From Chrysoporthe austroafricana (lineage: Eukaryota > Ascomycota > Sordariomycetes > Diaporthales > Cryphonectriaceae), in NCBI GenBank assembly GCA_001051155.2, contig JYIP02000001.1, positions 1,736,001-1,800,000 of the forward strand: DNA of 64,000 bases, in the 5' to 3' direction. A program made the position numbers and the translations under genes. The notes beneath the pieces are model-generated. The model saw only the letters and a list, made by a program, of their open reading frames with translations, did not search any database and was not told the origin of the DNA. Below are positions 47,201-58,097 of the stretch, piece by piece (position 1 is the first letter of the stretch; each line of letters opens with the position of its first letter).

Positions 47201-49009
47201 GCGAAGAGCGATAAAGATGAGACGCCTGACGAGAAAGCTCGTCGCCTTCGCAAGGAAAAGCGGCGGCACCTAAGAGTTAGCTGGAAGGAAGGTGACGGCT
47301 TGACAGAAGTCCGCGTATTCCACAAGGATGTCGGCGAGGATGAGGGAAGGGCAAGCAATATGATTCGCGATGCACATGACGACCGCTCAGAGGGTATGAT
47401 GCTGAAGCAAGGGTTGATGGCTGGGATGCAGGTCGACGAAGAAGAAGATGAGGATGACGAGCTGCCTTACAGACCCTGGTTCCCGCCTGCAGGCATTGAT
47501 TTGACAAACATTCCCAGGGAAGAGCGCGCAAAATCCTTTGTCAACCGTGGTGGTTTGAAGAACATCGAAACACAGCAACAAAAACTCATTGCTGAGCGCG
47601 AGAACAAGGAGCTAATGGTCGTCTACACTGACCTATCTGATATTCCACCCACCCCGAAGTCGCCGCACCTCCAACCACAGGAAGACCACGATATGCACCC
47701 AGGTACCGTTTACAATCTCGTGCAGGATGACCCCATGTTTGCTGAAATTCATCTTCGTTGGGCCGAAGCCAACTCGCGTGGTCTATCTTGGGCACGGCTA
47801 AACGCGCTACGCAGAGCTCAGAAAGGGCAGTCTGCGTCGCTTTCTGACATCGCAAACATGCACGCCCCGACTCCGGCCGCTCACAACGCAGCCTCTCTGG
47901 CTTCTCAGGCTGAGCCCCTGTCTCGCGACGAACAAGTCGTCGCTCTCCTTATGTCAGACCGCGTTAAGAACTGGAAGGATCCCAATCCTATCGACCCGGC
48001 TAACCCCAAGACGCGGCGTCGCTACGATTACCCCGATCCTATTGTCCAGCGTGCAATCGACATGGCCGAGGAAGTGGCCGAGCGGCTGAAGGGCAAACCT
48101 TTCCCGGCTATTGAACCGCCTGAGTGGATGAAGCAAGACACGATCAAGGTTGCAGAGTGGTGGCACGGTTTCAACAAGGACAGACAGCGCGCTGAGCATG
48201 CTGCTCGGCAGCAGACGGCGATGCAGGTGGCCCAGCAAGCGGCAGCTGTTCAGTCCCAGGCTGCACCTCAGGCTGCACAGACTACGGCGGAGCAGAATGC
48301 GGCTGCTTGGGCGACTTACTATGCACAAGTCCAGCAGCAGCTAAACCCGCGGGTTCAAGCTCAAGCCACAACGGACCCTAACGCTGCTGCTTGGGCTGCT
48401 TATTATGCACAGCAGCAGCAACAGAAGCAGCAGCAGCAGCAGCAGCAGCAGCAGGCAGCTTCTACACAGCCCGTTGGAGATTCGAACGCGCAGCTGCAGG
48501 CTGTACTGGCTGCCTTAGGTGGCACTCCTGCCCAGGCACAACAACAGCCTACTGCTGCCCAGAATGCGACGGACCCCCAACTCCAAGCTCTCCTCGCGAG
48601 TCTTGGTGCCCCCGTGACCGCCCAGCAGCCTGCCCAGACCTATCAACCCCAGCCGGCTCATTTCCAGGCACCTAACCCTAACGAGCCCAACTACATGGCC
48701 TACATCATGTCGCTGGCCGCGGGCCAGACCGCAGATCAAAGTCAGCAGCAGACTCCACAGCAGCCTGCCAACAACAACGCCCGACATGATGATAGCCGCG
48801 ACCGGGGCCGCGACCATGATCAAGACCAGGAGCTCGAGGGCCTCCATCCCTCTCGCCGTGCACAGACCCGTGGTGGTAAGACCAACCGCGACAGCAACGG
48901 TGCTCATCAGCGGGGCATTAATCGCGATAAGATCGGGACAAAGCCTTGCGTGTTTTGGGCTAAGGGGATGTGCCAGAAGGGTGAGCAGTGCACGTTCCGA
49001 CATGACTAG
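44204..49009 (+). CDS. PNUTS-like protein: TFIIS-N-like, RVSW PP1 site, CCCH finger
   Basis: Three exons, 44204-45767, 45828-45910 and 46046-49009, join in phase to give 1536 aa. Residues 1-480 are Gln/Pro/His-rich and disordered, with long polyQ/polyH tracts. About 500-720 are helical, including FGKLVRGHVAEFQKLKQKLK and LRLMSAVTTIEKDFLMTSLQF, and resemble a TFIIS-N/LW-type bundle. Residues 959-962 are RVSW, a good protein-phosphatase-1 docking motif, followed by KEGDGLTEVRVFHKD, which parallels the region after the PP1 site in animal PNUTS. WFPPAGIDLT and PPEWMKQDTIKVAEWW are further conserved blocks. The C-terminus has AAWxxYYAQ repeats, a Gln tract (48411-48455) and one CCCH finger (C1517, C1525, C1531, H1535). 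By analogy it would tether PP1 to the 3'-end processing and transcription termination machinery in the nucleus; this is inference. Start chosen at 44204 rather than the in-frame 44129 because the upstream 25 residues look like leader. Confidence 0.9.
48411..48455 (+). repeat. CAG/CAA repeat encoding polyglutamine
   Basis: Pure and interrupted CAG units inside the PNUTS-like gene encode about 14 Gln with one Lys. Such tracts vary in length between isolates. Confidence 0.95.
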
Positions 49010-49089
49010 GAGGCGGATTTGGACAACTGCAGGCATTGGGCCGATGGGAAGTGCAAGCGTGGCGCGGCGCGGCGTGTGGGTTTCGGCAT
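49010..49089 (+). pseudogene. decayed second CCCH zinc finger after the stop codon
   Basis: Immediately after the TAG of the PNUTS-like gene the same frame continues through EADLDNCRHWADGKCKRG. The matching end of the finger, AACGFRHD, follows in a different frame. Spacing would be C-x7-C-x5-C-x3-H, identical to the intact finger, if five extra bases in a GCGCGGCGCGGCG stretch (about 49062-49074) are ignored. So a stop codon and a 5-bp tandem duplication both break it. It is read here as the remnant of a second finger in the 3' UTR. Confidence 0.75.
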
Positions 49090-49981
49090 GACCAACACGG
49101 TCATGATGGCGCTGCGTCTGCAAGCGCCTACCCTGACATAACACGTTTTCAAGGATTACGAGTGGTTGTCACTGCGCAGACAAGATGGGGCGACAAGCTG
49201 CGGGCGCAGATTTCGGTGGTGTCGCGGAATTGGTGTCTCCTACGAACTTCATTTGAGCTGAAGGAGCCTCCGTGGATCAACATGAACACACACTTGGGCT
49301 CGACTTCGCGGCCGGCGTTGAGCAATGTTCGACTCTTTTACGGATACCCAACACATGACGACTGCGGTCGTTCTATTTTCGAAGATATTCTGGCGGGCGT
49401 GCTCTAGCTGCCATTCACAATTGATTACAGCTCATCTTCGCGACGTGGAAGGGGGATATACGATTTCGAGTCGGAAACCTTATGGCATTCTTTAATTTCG
49501 CACCGTTTTAGGGATAGAGAGCATATGAGACGGAAAAAGGGTCTGCATCTTGGTAGGGCGGAGTACCGCAATCTAGTCTTCACTGTTTCTCGGGACTCTT
49601 CTCTGGCTTGGGGGAAGGGGGCGGGGCGCCTCGCGCTTGCGGACGAGCAATCCGGCATTTAGCATCGAAAATTGGAGCAAGCGAGCGAGTGCACAAGCAG
49701 CAAGCATGGAGGAGAGGCATCGGTCTCTCGGAACAAAGGCAAAGTGACGAGAGGATGAAGGCCGTCTGCGGCCCAACATGACATAATGGTGTCCAACGCA
49801 CTATCAAGTTGTAGTGTAGATCACAATGGACCTCTTCTGCACATGGTCTTCTCTGCCTATGCTGATCCATCTCTGCCACCGAGGGTATAATGCGACTGTC
49901 TCCTGGCACCAAGCCAGCCCTTCCCTGCGCGGCCGGCCGTTGTCTTGATACGATGACCCGAGAAGCAGGCGGCTGCCGTCA
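49090..49981. other. convergent 3' region
   Basis: Contains the rest of the 3' UTR of the PNUTS-like gene and that of the decarboxylase gene. The 123-codon frame at 49036-49407 begins inside the decayed finger and has no further similarity to a known domain. Confidence 0.6.
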
Positions 49982-50888
49982 TCATGAAGTCGTGCTGCCC
50001 GGAGCCAACCCCAACCTCGCCTCTATTATCGCCACCACCTCCGCCCACTCCTTCATCGCACCGTCCCCAACGTCCCCACACGCAAGCGACTTCTCCTGTG
50101 GCCTGAGCACCTCGAACCACCCGGACTCGATCGTCCCGTCCTCGGCCTCCCTGACGCCCCAGTCCTCGCTGAGCACGCGGATCTGCTTGGCCGTTATGGG
50201 GTGGAGCCACATCGCCGTCTGCGCGAGTCATCAGAAACATGCTCTCCGGTGAGGACTATGGACGGACACACATCGGGGGGAAGGATTGGGAGGGGGGCGC
50301 GGTGAGACTCACATTCATGGCCGGCGCGACGAGGATCCTCTTCCGCCGGCCGTCAATCCGGCCGTCGACATCCCAGGCCCGCACCACGCTCGTGAGCAGG
50401 TTGTCGCACAGGCCGCTGACAATCTTTGCCAGCGTGTTGGCCGACAGCGGGACGACGGCGAGCAGGTCGGCCCAGCGGCGCAGCTCGATGTGTAGCACGC
50501 CGGCGCCGCGGGTCCAGACGCCGTCGGGCCCGACGGCGGCGCCGCGGCCCCACTCGTCCTCGTCGGTGTAGATGGCGTCGACGCCCGGGACGGCGAGCAG
50601 CGAGGCCAGCGGCGGCTGCTCGGCGGACTGCCCGGCGAGGAAGTTCCGCGTCGAGGCGGTGAGGACCAGCCGGATGGAGAGCCGCGACGGCGGGTGCGCC
50701 GCCAGCAGGGCGCGCACGATGTTGGGCAGCTTGATGGCCGCTACCGAGCCCGAGGCTGCGAGGAGGAGGTGCGTCTTGCCGTCGTGGAGCGATGCAGAGA
50801 GCTCCTCCAGGCCGCCGACGGGCGCGCGGGCGCCGGCTGCGGTGGTGGCCATCTTCGATGCCGGTGAGGCCGTCTCCGGACGTCCCAC
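49982..50888 (-). CDS. phosphopantothenoylcysteine decarboxylase
   Basis: FMN enzyme of coenzyme A synthesis that converts 4'-phosphopantothenoylcysteine to 4'-phosphopantetheine. Exons 50888-50313 and 50218-49982 join in phase 0 (AATGTGAGT...GCGCAG), giving 270 aa. All family marks are present: SGSVAAIK (FMN phosphate site), HIELRRWADLLAVVPLSANTLAKI with the active-site His, GLCDNLLT, PAMNTAMWLHP after splicing, and ACGDVGDGAM, the substrate-clamp Cys loop. It is the short, single-domain form, without the acidic tail of yeast Hal3/Sis2, so it is probably a true decarboxylase subunit rather than a PPZ1 inhibitor. An in-frame ATG 12 codons downstream (50852) is an alternative start. The gene is divergent from grx5, 653 bp away. 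Confidence 0.93.
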
Positions 50889-51541
50889 CTCGATCAGAGC
50901 TCAGGAAGGAAGATAGAGGACTTGTAGTAAGGGCCCCAGCAGATTTGAAAGAAAGAGGTGCTATTCGTAGATCTTGTGATGGATAGCTGTATAAACTTAC
51001 TGTGTGTGCTGCAAAGAACTCAAAGTTTGAATTGTGGTCTCAGTCTCTGAAGTTGAGAGACGAGCATGGAGATGAGAAATACAATCCAATCCAGCCTTGG
51101 ACTGCTGACAAAAAGGGCAGATCAGCAGCTGCAAATTCAGTCAATCGCCACCCAACCCAGAGATACTTGGTCTACCATATTTGTTTCATAGGCCTAAAGC
51201 ACACACCTATGAGGAGTCATCCGTCAAGAGCTGTGAATTTTCTCATGGCAGTAGAATCCATGTATGACAGGTGCCAGGACTCTTGTGACTCCAGTAAGAA
51301 GTTGAGACCCTGGAGTGAGGTACCCAGTAAGCTTTAGGCGTTGCTCCAGGGGAGGGCACCGTACCCTGCTATAGCACCCCGCTATAGGGTGAGCTGATCA
51401 CTGCAGCACCTTACATCATCGCCGGAATTTGTAGGGAATTTGGAGGAACCTCTGATAGCCGTTGCATTTGTCAAACTTTCAGAGCCGCCGACAACCTCCA
51501 CCAGCGACGCGCCAGCTGTTGCTCCCACAGACAGAGCCACC
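50889..51541. other. divergent promoter, PPC decarboxylase / grx5
   Basis: A 653-bp spacer from which both genes are transcribed outward. It holds an A-rich part (51000-51240) and no protein-like frame. Confidence 0.7.
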
Positions 51542-52191
51542 ATGTTCTCGAGATCAATACTCTCCTCAGTACGACATCCCCGATGCCCCCTCTCCAGATT
51601 CACTGCCGCTGATTACAAAAAAAATGTAGCAACTGCTTCGGCAGGCCGCACGGCCGGCGGCGCGAGCCTCGAGGTCGGCCTTCGTCAAGTCGCCCATGCT
51701 GACCCTCGCCCAACAACGCCTCCTCTCCGATGCGACCAGACAGGCCATCGACAAGGCGGTCGCCTCCGCGCCGGTCGTCCTCTTCATGAAGGGCACGCCC
51801 GAGACGCCCCAGTGCGGCTTCTCGAGGGCGAGCATCCAGATCCTGGGCCTGCAGGGCGTGGACCCCAACAAGTTCGCCGCGTTCAACGTGCTGGAGGACG
51901 CGGAGCTGCGCGCAGGTATGTAGACCACCGCCCCCTACCGCTACCGAGCTGCATGGCCAGCGTGTTCGCTGCGGCAGGAAGACTGGAAAGCTGACGGGCT
52001 GGCCGGCGGCCGCAACAGGCATCAAGGAGTACTCGGACTGGCCGACGATCCCCCAGCTGTACGTCGACAAGGAGTTCATCGGCGGCTGCGACATCCTCGT
52101 CTCGATGCACCAGAACGGAGAGCTGGCCAAGATGCTGGAGGAGAAGAAGGTCTTGGCCTCGGCTGAGGAGGCCGAGGGCGAGCAGAAGTAA
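51542..52191 (+). CDS. monothiol glutaredoxin 5, mitochondrial
   Basis: Passes Fe-S clusters from the Isu scaffold to later carriers in the mitochondrial matrix, using bound glutathione. Exons 51542-51568 (27 nt), 51630-51915 and 52019-52191 join in phase, giving 161 aa. The spliced N-terminus (MFSRSILSS, then [20 protein letters not shown]) is an Arg/Ser/Ala-rich presequence. The active site is CGFS in [13 protein letters not shown], typical of monothiol class II, and [19 protein letters not shown] is the glutathione-binding region with the cis-Pro. The tail [17 protein letters not shown] is acidic. Without splicing the presequence frame is lost, which explains why the longest open frame is misleading. 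The gene is convergent with the gamma-glutamyltranspeptidase gene, 274 bp between stops. Confidence 0.95.
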
Positions 52192-52465
52192 GAAGCGATA
52201 ACGGAGAACACATCTGACCGCGTCGGCGGCTGTACGGGACGAAAGGCCTCTGTGAGAGTATTTGTGTATATTATCACCTTTCCAGACATGCATACACAGC
52301 AGCCGCACTTCGGCCAGGGGTTGGTAGCTTCTGGCATCGACCTGACCGAGCCGCAATTAGACCATGACACATACCATCGCCACCCATGACAGCCGTCGTC
52401 CCACAAGCTCTGCGACTCGCTCTAGAATGAGGGAGCGCCTGAGCCAGGTGCACCGCGTCCTACAA

Positions 52466-54495
52466 CTACAATGGATAAGCAGCTCCGTCGCCCCTCTGGT
52501 CACTTCCCGCCGACCACACGCCGGTCCCCTCGACTGGATCAACCGTCCACCTGATGATCTGGCCCCTGCCGAACAGCGCCCTGTTCAGGCCCTTGACAAC
52601 CTCGACCTTGTGCCCGAGCTTCTTGAGGCCCTCGACGGTCTCCTCGGGCATCCCCTCCTCCACGCTCACGAGCATGTCCACAGTCTCGCTGCTCGCCCCG
52701 ATGCAGATCCTGGGCGCGTCCAGCGCCTGCTGGGGGCTCAGGCCCGCGACCACCTGGCCCAGCAGCGTCTGCAGGTGTCCCTGCGGCTGCATGAAGCCGC
52801 CCATGACGCCGAACACGGAGTGCAGGCTGCCGTCGCTCAGATTGGTCACCAGGCCCGGGATGATGGTGTGGTACGGCCGCTTCCTGGGCGCGTAGATGTT
52901 GGGGTGGTCCTCCGGGTCGAGCGCGAAGTTGGCGCCCCGGTTCTGCAGCGTGAACCCGCAGCCCTTGGGGATGATGCCCGTCCCGAACCCGCCGTAGTTG
53001 GAGTTGATGAAGCTGATGGCGTTGCCGTCGGCGTCCGAGCACGCGAAGTACACCGTGTCGCTGCTGTTCAGCGCCGGGCTGCCGTGGCGCAGCGGGCTGT
53101 CCGAGGCCTTCGCCGGGTCGAACAGCCGGGCGCGCTCTGCGAGGTACGTCGGCGAGACGAGCTCCGCCGTCGGCACCCGGACCACGTTCGGGTCCGTCAC
53201 GAACCAGCTCGCGTCTGCGAAGGCGATGCGCAGCGACTCGATCACCGCGTGCAGGTACGGCGCCGAGTTGTGGTCCGCGGCCGTGAACGCCGGGATCCGG
53301 CCCTGCCTCTGGAGCTCCTGCATGATCCCCAGCGCCATCAGCGCCACGATGCCCTGCCCGTTGGGCGGGTGCTCCCAGAGCTCGACGCCGGCGCCCTCGC
53401 CCCACCCGCGGAACTTGAGTGAGATGGGCTCGACGGCCTCGCTTCCCGTCTCGAGGTGGTGCGCGAGGTCGTCCAGCTCGATGTACCCGCCGAGGTCCTG
53501 CACCACCCGGACCAGCTCCTCCGCGACGCGGCCCGTGTAGAAGCCCTTCTTGCCCTCGGCCCCCAGCGCGCGGAACGTGGCGGCGAGCGCCAGGTTCCGC
53601 ATGAGCTCGCCGGCGCGCGGCGCGCGGCACCCATCCGCGGCGCCGGGGTCGGCCTTGAGCATCTCGGCGAAGTTGGGGCTCGCGGCGCGCAGCTCGGGCT
53701 CCGCGCGGCCCCAGGCGTGGGCGACGAGCTCGCTGACGGGGAACCCGCGCTCGCCGAGCGCGACGGCCGGCGCGAGCACCTGCGCCAGGGTGAGGCGCCC
53801 GGAGCCGAAGCGCGCCACCGTGTCGGCCCACCCGGCTGCGGCGCCCGGCACCGTCACGGCGTGCACGCTCGCCATGGGGATGCGCGCGCCGCGCGAGCCC
53901 GCCGGCACGCCGAGGTCCGCGCGCAGCCGCGCCAGCGTGCATGCCGCTCCCGAGCGGCCGGAGCCGTTGAGCGCGCGCACCGAGCCCGTTGCGGCGTCGT
54001 AGTATAGGCAGAACATGTCGCCGCCGATGCCCGTGGAGCAGGGCTCGGTCATGTTCAGGCCGGCGGCTGTAGTTAGGGGGGGATTTCCCCTTCGTTAGCC
54101 CAGATCTGTCCACCGTAGTGCGTACTAGGGGGCGCAGGAACCCCCCTTCCCGCCGTTCCCATGCCTCTCGGAGCGTCCTGGTCCTGTCCGCTCACGAGGG
54201 CCGGCTGCCTCCGCGGGTGGTGGAAGCTGCACGTACCGACGGCGACTGCGGCATCCTTTCCGGCATCCTGGTCAGCTCGTCCGTCTCGCGCGTGAAGATT
54301 GTCAGGGGAAGGGGCGGCGCATTAGCTTACAGCAGCGTTTCCTCCGGCGTTCAGGATGTCGATACCGCATTTTGCCGCCAGAGGCTGCGTGCACGCGACG
54401 ATCCCCTTGGTGCTGTGGACCACGCTCCTCCTGCTGTTGAACTTGGCGAACTCGACCGGCCCGGGCGGGAACAGCGAGGGCGTCGAGAGAGGCAT
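52466..54495 (-). CDS. gamma-glutamyltranspeptidase-like enzyme
   Basis: N-terminal-nucleophile hydrolase of the gamma-glutamyltranspeptidase family, cleaving glutathione or other gamma-glutamyl compounds. Exons 54495-54331, 54255-54237 (19 nt) and 54066-52466 join in phase, giving 594 aa. Conserved pieces are STKGIVACTQPLAAKCGIDIL, GGNAA|DAAVAV|AAGLNMTEPCSTGIGGD across two splice sites, ADHNSAPYLHAVIESLRIAFAD, SSDTVYF with the candidate Thr nucleophile after which the precursor is cut, SFINSNYGGFGTGI and FGVMGGFMQPQGH. There is no signal peptide or membrane anchor (start MPLSTPSLFPPGPVEFAKF), so it is probably intracellular, like the bacterial YwrD/acylase-like branch; true substrate unknown. 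The GC content is very high, which makes every frame open and produces large false frames such as 52539-54113. Confidence 0.93.
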
Positions 54496-55656
54496 CTTGA
54501 GAGGAGGATGGCTGGAGGATCCTCCAGAACCATGCGACTGTGTGGGAGCGAGGGCCGTGAAAGCAAGAAGATGGGTGGGGCGGAGGGATACTCAGCACCC
54601 AGATGCTTGCTTTTTGGGTTGGGGGGGGGGGCAACTGTTTGTATATACAAAGTGAGAAAGCAGAGGAAGTTTATCGCTAATGAGCTCCCGTACAGTATAG
54701 TAGTAGTTCGAGGTCGTCGAGCCTCCCCTCGAATACCAAAAGGGAATGCTTGCCGGTCCCGATCCCCGGAGATCCCCTCACATGATTTATCCGCTCGAGA
54801 GCATGGCAATCGCATGCTGCTATGTGTACAGCGGCTTATCGTGACATAACACCACCGGCCGGCACTACGTATGGGCTTGGTGGATCCCACAACGTCTCTA
54901 CTACTTACATAGGCACACCGAATACCGGCACCATGGCCCAGCGGCAGCCAGCTCCGCCTGGCGCTGACTCTACTACCAGTCTCTCCCCGGCGACGACCGG
55001 CAAGATGCGATTGGCTCGTCGGCCTCGCATCCGGTCTGCACGGCGTTCCATGGGCGGATAGTCTAGTTTTCGTTCATATGACTGACTAGTTTAGGCGCCT
55101 CAGCACCGGCTGCAACGGTCTGAGAAGACATGTAAGTGACCTGCCTTCAAGAAACGCCCCCAGGGAATACAGGATTTTTGTGAATAAGGGGGATACGTCA
55201 TTGACCTCCTCGAAGCATTTTCTTTGCAGATAAAAATCTATTCGTCCACTTCTTCGGAGGTCTTTGTGCCGGTCAATCAAGGGAGACGCAGAAATCCGCC
55301 TGGAGGGCTCTATTCGAGGACGGTAGACGATGGAGGCAGGTGATAGGCTTTGTGCCACATCTATTTGACGTGCGCTCACTGGATGCGAGGGCAGGCCAAT
55401 GGTTACATGAGAACCTATCCAAGAGGAGGGTCATCTGAGATCATGACCTCATCATACCAGCCTGCCCGGCCTGGTTGTAGAAATCAAGCCCACTGTGAAC
55501 CATACCAGAAAGACGGGTGTATATACACGGAAACTGTATGCTATATATGCTAAAACCGTCCTGTCGGTCTCTACAGCCTTCATGGCAGCGTTCTAGCTCT
55601 TCCTCGTAGATCGTCTTCGGCTGGCTCTTGGACATCATGTCGTCGCTCGCTGTACT
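54496..55656. other. intergenic: gamma-glutamyltranspeptidase promoter and wrs1 3' end
   Basis: About 1.2 kb between two minus-strand genes. The promoter of the transpeptidase lies next to 54495, with a G10 run at about 54622. No supportable coding sequence. Confidence 0.6.
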
Positions 55657-57296
55657 CTAAGACTCAGCCTTGACCGCCGCCGCCGCTTCCTTCTCGGCAG
55701 CCTTAGCAGCCTTCTTGGCAGCGATCTGCTTCTCCTTCTCGATCTTCTTGAGCTGGCTCTTGGACATCTTGCCGTCTCCCGCCGGGCCACCGCCCGCACC
55801 CTCCCCTGCTGCGCCGTCGGCCGGGGCCTTGGCCCGGATGGGCAGGGTGACCGGTTTTTGCGGGTTGCCCGTGCAGTCGTTGAGGGGCCGCACCGACCAG
55901 AACTCGTCCACCGTCGCCTCCGTGACCTTGGCGCGGTTGTCCTGGAACTCCTTCACGTACTCCTGCAGATACTTGATGCAGATGGCCTTGAGCTCGCCCG
56001 TCAGCATCTCGCCCTTCTTGTATGCGTCGTGTATCCTCTGGAGCTCATCATCATCCTCCATGAAGTATCTCTATAGCGCAGGTCAGCCGCGGTGCTCGAT
56101 AAGGGCCTCACAGGTGCACTCACCAGGTACTGGAAGCTGACGTCGACGTCGGGGTCTCCGCCCTTCTCCCGGTGCTCCTCCACAGTTTCCTTGCCTCCAC
56201 TGAACGCGTACTTGTTGATTTTCTGAAAGGGGTCAGCACTTGATCAGCTACTAAATTCCCGTTACCATGCGGCAGACTTACGTTCTTGATCTGGTTTGGG
56301 GTGTCCTTCATGAAGATAGCTGAAGAATCAACGGAGGCAGACATCTTGGACCCAGGGCCCTGCAGGGCGTCTAGGAAGCGGGCGTGAATCAGAGAGGGTT
56401 TGGCGATGTGGAGGCGCGCAGCGACATCCCTGGTCATACGGAAGTAAGGGTCCTGGTCGATGGCGCAAGGTATACTGATCACTGTCATTAGCATCGGATG
56501 AAAGGTACAGCAGAGGCAGCCGTGCGAGGACGTACAGGCAGGGAATCTGGTCAGTGATATTGCTGTCCTCACCAAATATGTGAGGAAACGTGGAGGCAAA
56601 CGACGTGGACCCCTGGACGGCGCCGAAATGGATCCTGCCGACATTCGTGCTGCCGTCGGAGCCAAAGATGGCTCGCGACTGGTTGTAGGTGATGAGCCTG
56701 GCGACCCGCAGGACGTTCCTGTAGAAAGCGCCGCCCATGTACTCGAGGTCGCTGAAGATGAAGGTCTTTTTGACGTCGAAGCCGCAGGAGACGATGTCCT
56801 TGGTGTTCTCGCGGGAGAAACGGTAGACGTCGTCGATGCTCAGCTTCTCCTTGAACAGGAACTTCTCGTCGTCCGTCAACATGATGACCAGGGGCACGTT
56901 GAACACATCGGAGAGCCACTTGGTGAAGGAGAACGGGATGGTGTGGCCGATGTGCATGCTGTCCGAGCTCGGCCCGCGGCCGGTGTACAGGAAGAAGGGC
57001 TCCCCCTTCTCATACCTGTCGAGGATGACCTCGAGGTCGCGGTGGCTGAAGACGATACCGCGGCGCATGAAGCGGTGGGGCCGCTGGCCGGTGACTCGCT
57101 CGAAGCGGTCGAGGAGCGCCTGGTCGATCCGCTTGGTGCCGAACTCGACAATGAGCTTGTCATAGTCGATGGCCTTCACATTGCCGTGCTCGTCGACCTC
57201 TCCCTGAACATTGTACGGATCGACCGTCTGTTTGCCCGTGCTCGTCTGAGTGGGGATGGGGGACTCGTTGAGAGCCTCAGCGGTGACGCCGCTCAT
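55657..57296 (-). CDS. tryptophanyl-tRNA synthetase, cytosolic
   Basis: Charges tRNA-Trp in the cytosol. Exons 57296-56536, 56474-56282, 56222-56124 and 56070-55657 join in phase, giving 488 aa. Class I signatures are MHIGH (HIGH) after GRGPSSDS and KMSAS in [19 protein letters not shown]. Also seen are [25 protein letters not shown] rebuilt across a splice site, and [18 protein letters not shown], all typical of eukaryotic WRS1 and not of the mitochondrial/bacterial form. The C-terminus after LPIRAK is a Gly/Ala then Lys/Ala-rich tail ([21 protein letters not shown]), a probable RNA-binding or aggregation-prone basic helix. The start at 57296 ([13 protein letters not shown]) is preferred; an in-frame ATG at 57350 would add 18 residues. 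Confidence 0.96.
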
Positions 57297-58097
57297 CGTG
57301 GAAGGCCGATTGTTCTGGCTGGGCTGGACCGGGCTGGGCAGGTGAGACACCTCAGTCAGGTGGTGAGAGAATCCGCAGTGAGAGAACCAACCGCGTGCAG
57401 GATCCTCAGTTGTGGGTGAGAGTGGGTGATGGGCGAGTGAGTAAGTGGGCTGGCTGTGAGATACTTGGTGACAGCGGGAGGTTTGGTGTGGTGTGGAGGG
57501 GTCAAAAAGCTGGAGGGGCAGGAAAAGTGTGGGGCAGGTTACAGTACTCGCCAGAATATGTACCTTCGCATTCCGGCACCGTTCAACAATGAGTCAACGA
57601 ATGCCACTCGACATTTGCCCTCGACCTTGCTGTAAGCCGCCAGTGACTTGTAAGCCACTGGTCTATATAGGTATACGTATAGGTATTTGGTAGCCGGCTG
57701 TTGAATTTCCTATAGCTGTTCTGCAAATATTAAAACGATTGGGAATTCCAGGTAGTGCTGTAGCCAGGGCTCCGGAACAATGATCGAAGAGCCAAAGCAA
57801 GTGATAGCTTTCAAACAGCTAAGAGATATTTCGATCTATGGAAATGAAAGTCAAGATACCCACATGATGACTCCAGATCGATGTGTAATCAAGGGAATTG
57901 GACGCTGTATGCTGCGGTGAACACCCTGAATAAGTGCTACTGATGCCCTGTGGCGTCGGAATATCACAAGCCGACTTCCCCGGCAGGCAATAATTTTCTG
58001 GAGGATCGGCAGGAGCATGAACCCGGTTGCTTGAGAAATCAACTGCAGTCTGTCATAGAGGAGGTTTGTCTTCAAGCTTCACACCCAATGCCTGACC
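57297..58097. other. divergent promoter, wrs1 / mrf1
   Basis: An 801-bp spacer between divergent translation genes, one cytosolic and one mitochondrial. It has a G-rich half near wrs1 and an AT-rich half from about 57690. No coding sequence seen. Confidence 0.65.

Noticed and set aside
49036..49407. 123-codon frame after the PNUTS-like gene
   Set aside because: Its first residues are the decayed zinc finger; the rest has no protein character and lies in the probable 3' UTR.
52539..54113. 524-codon Arg/Ala-rich frame overlapping the gamma-glutamyltranspeptidase
   Set aside because: Very high GC makes all frames open; only the other frame encodes the conserved family.
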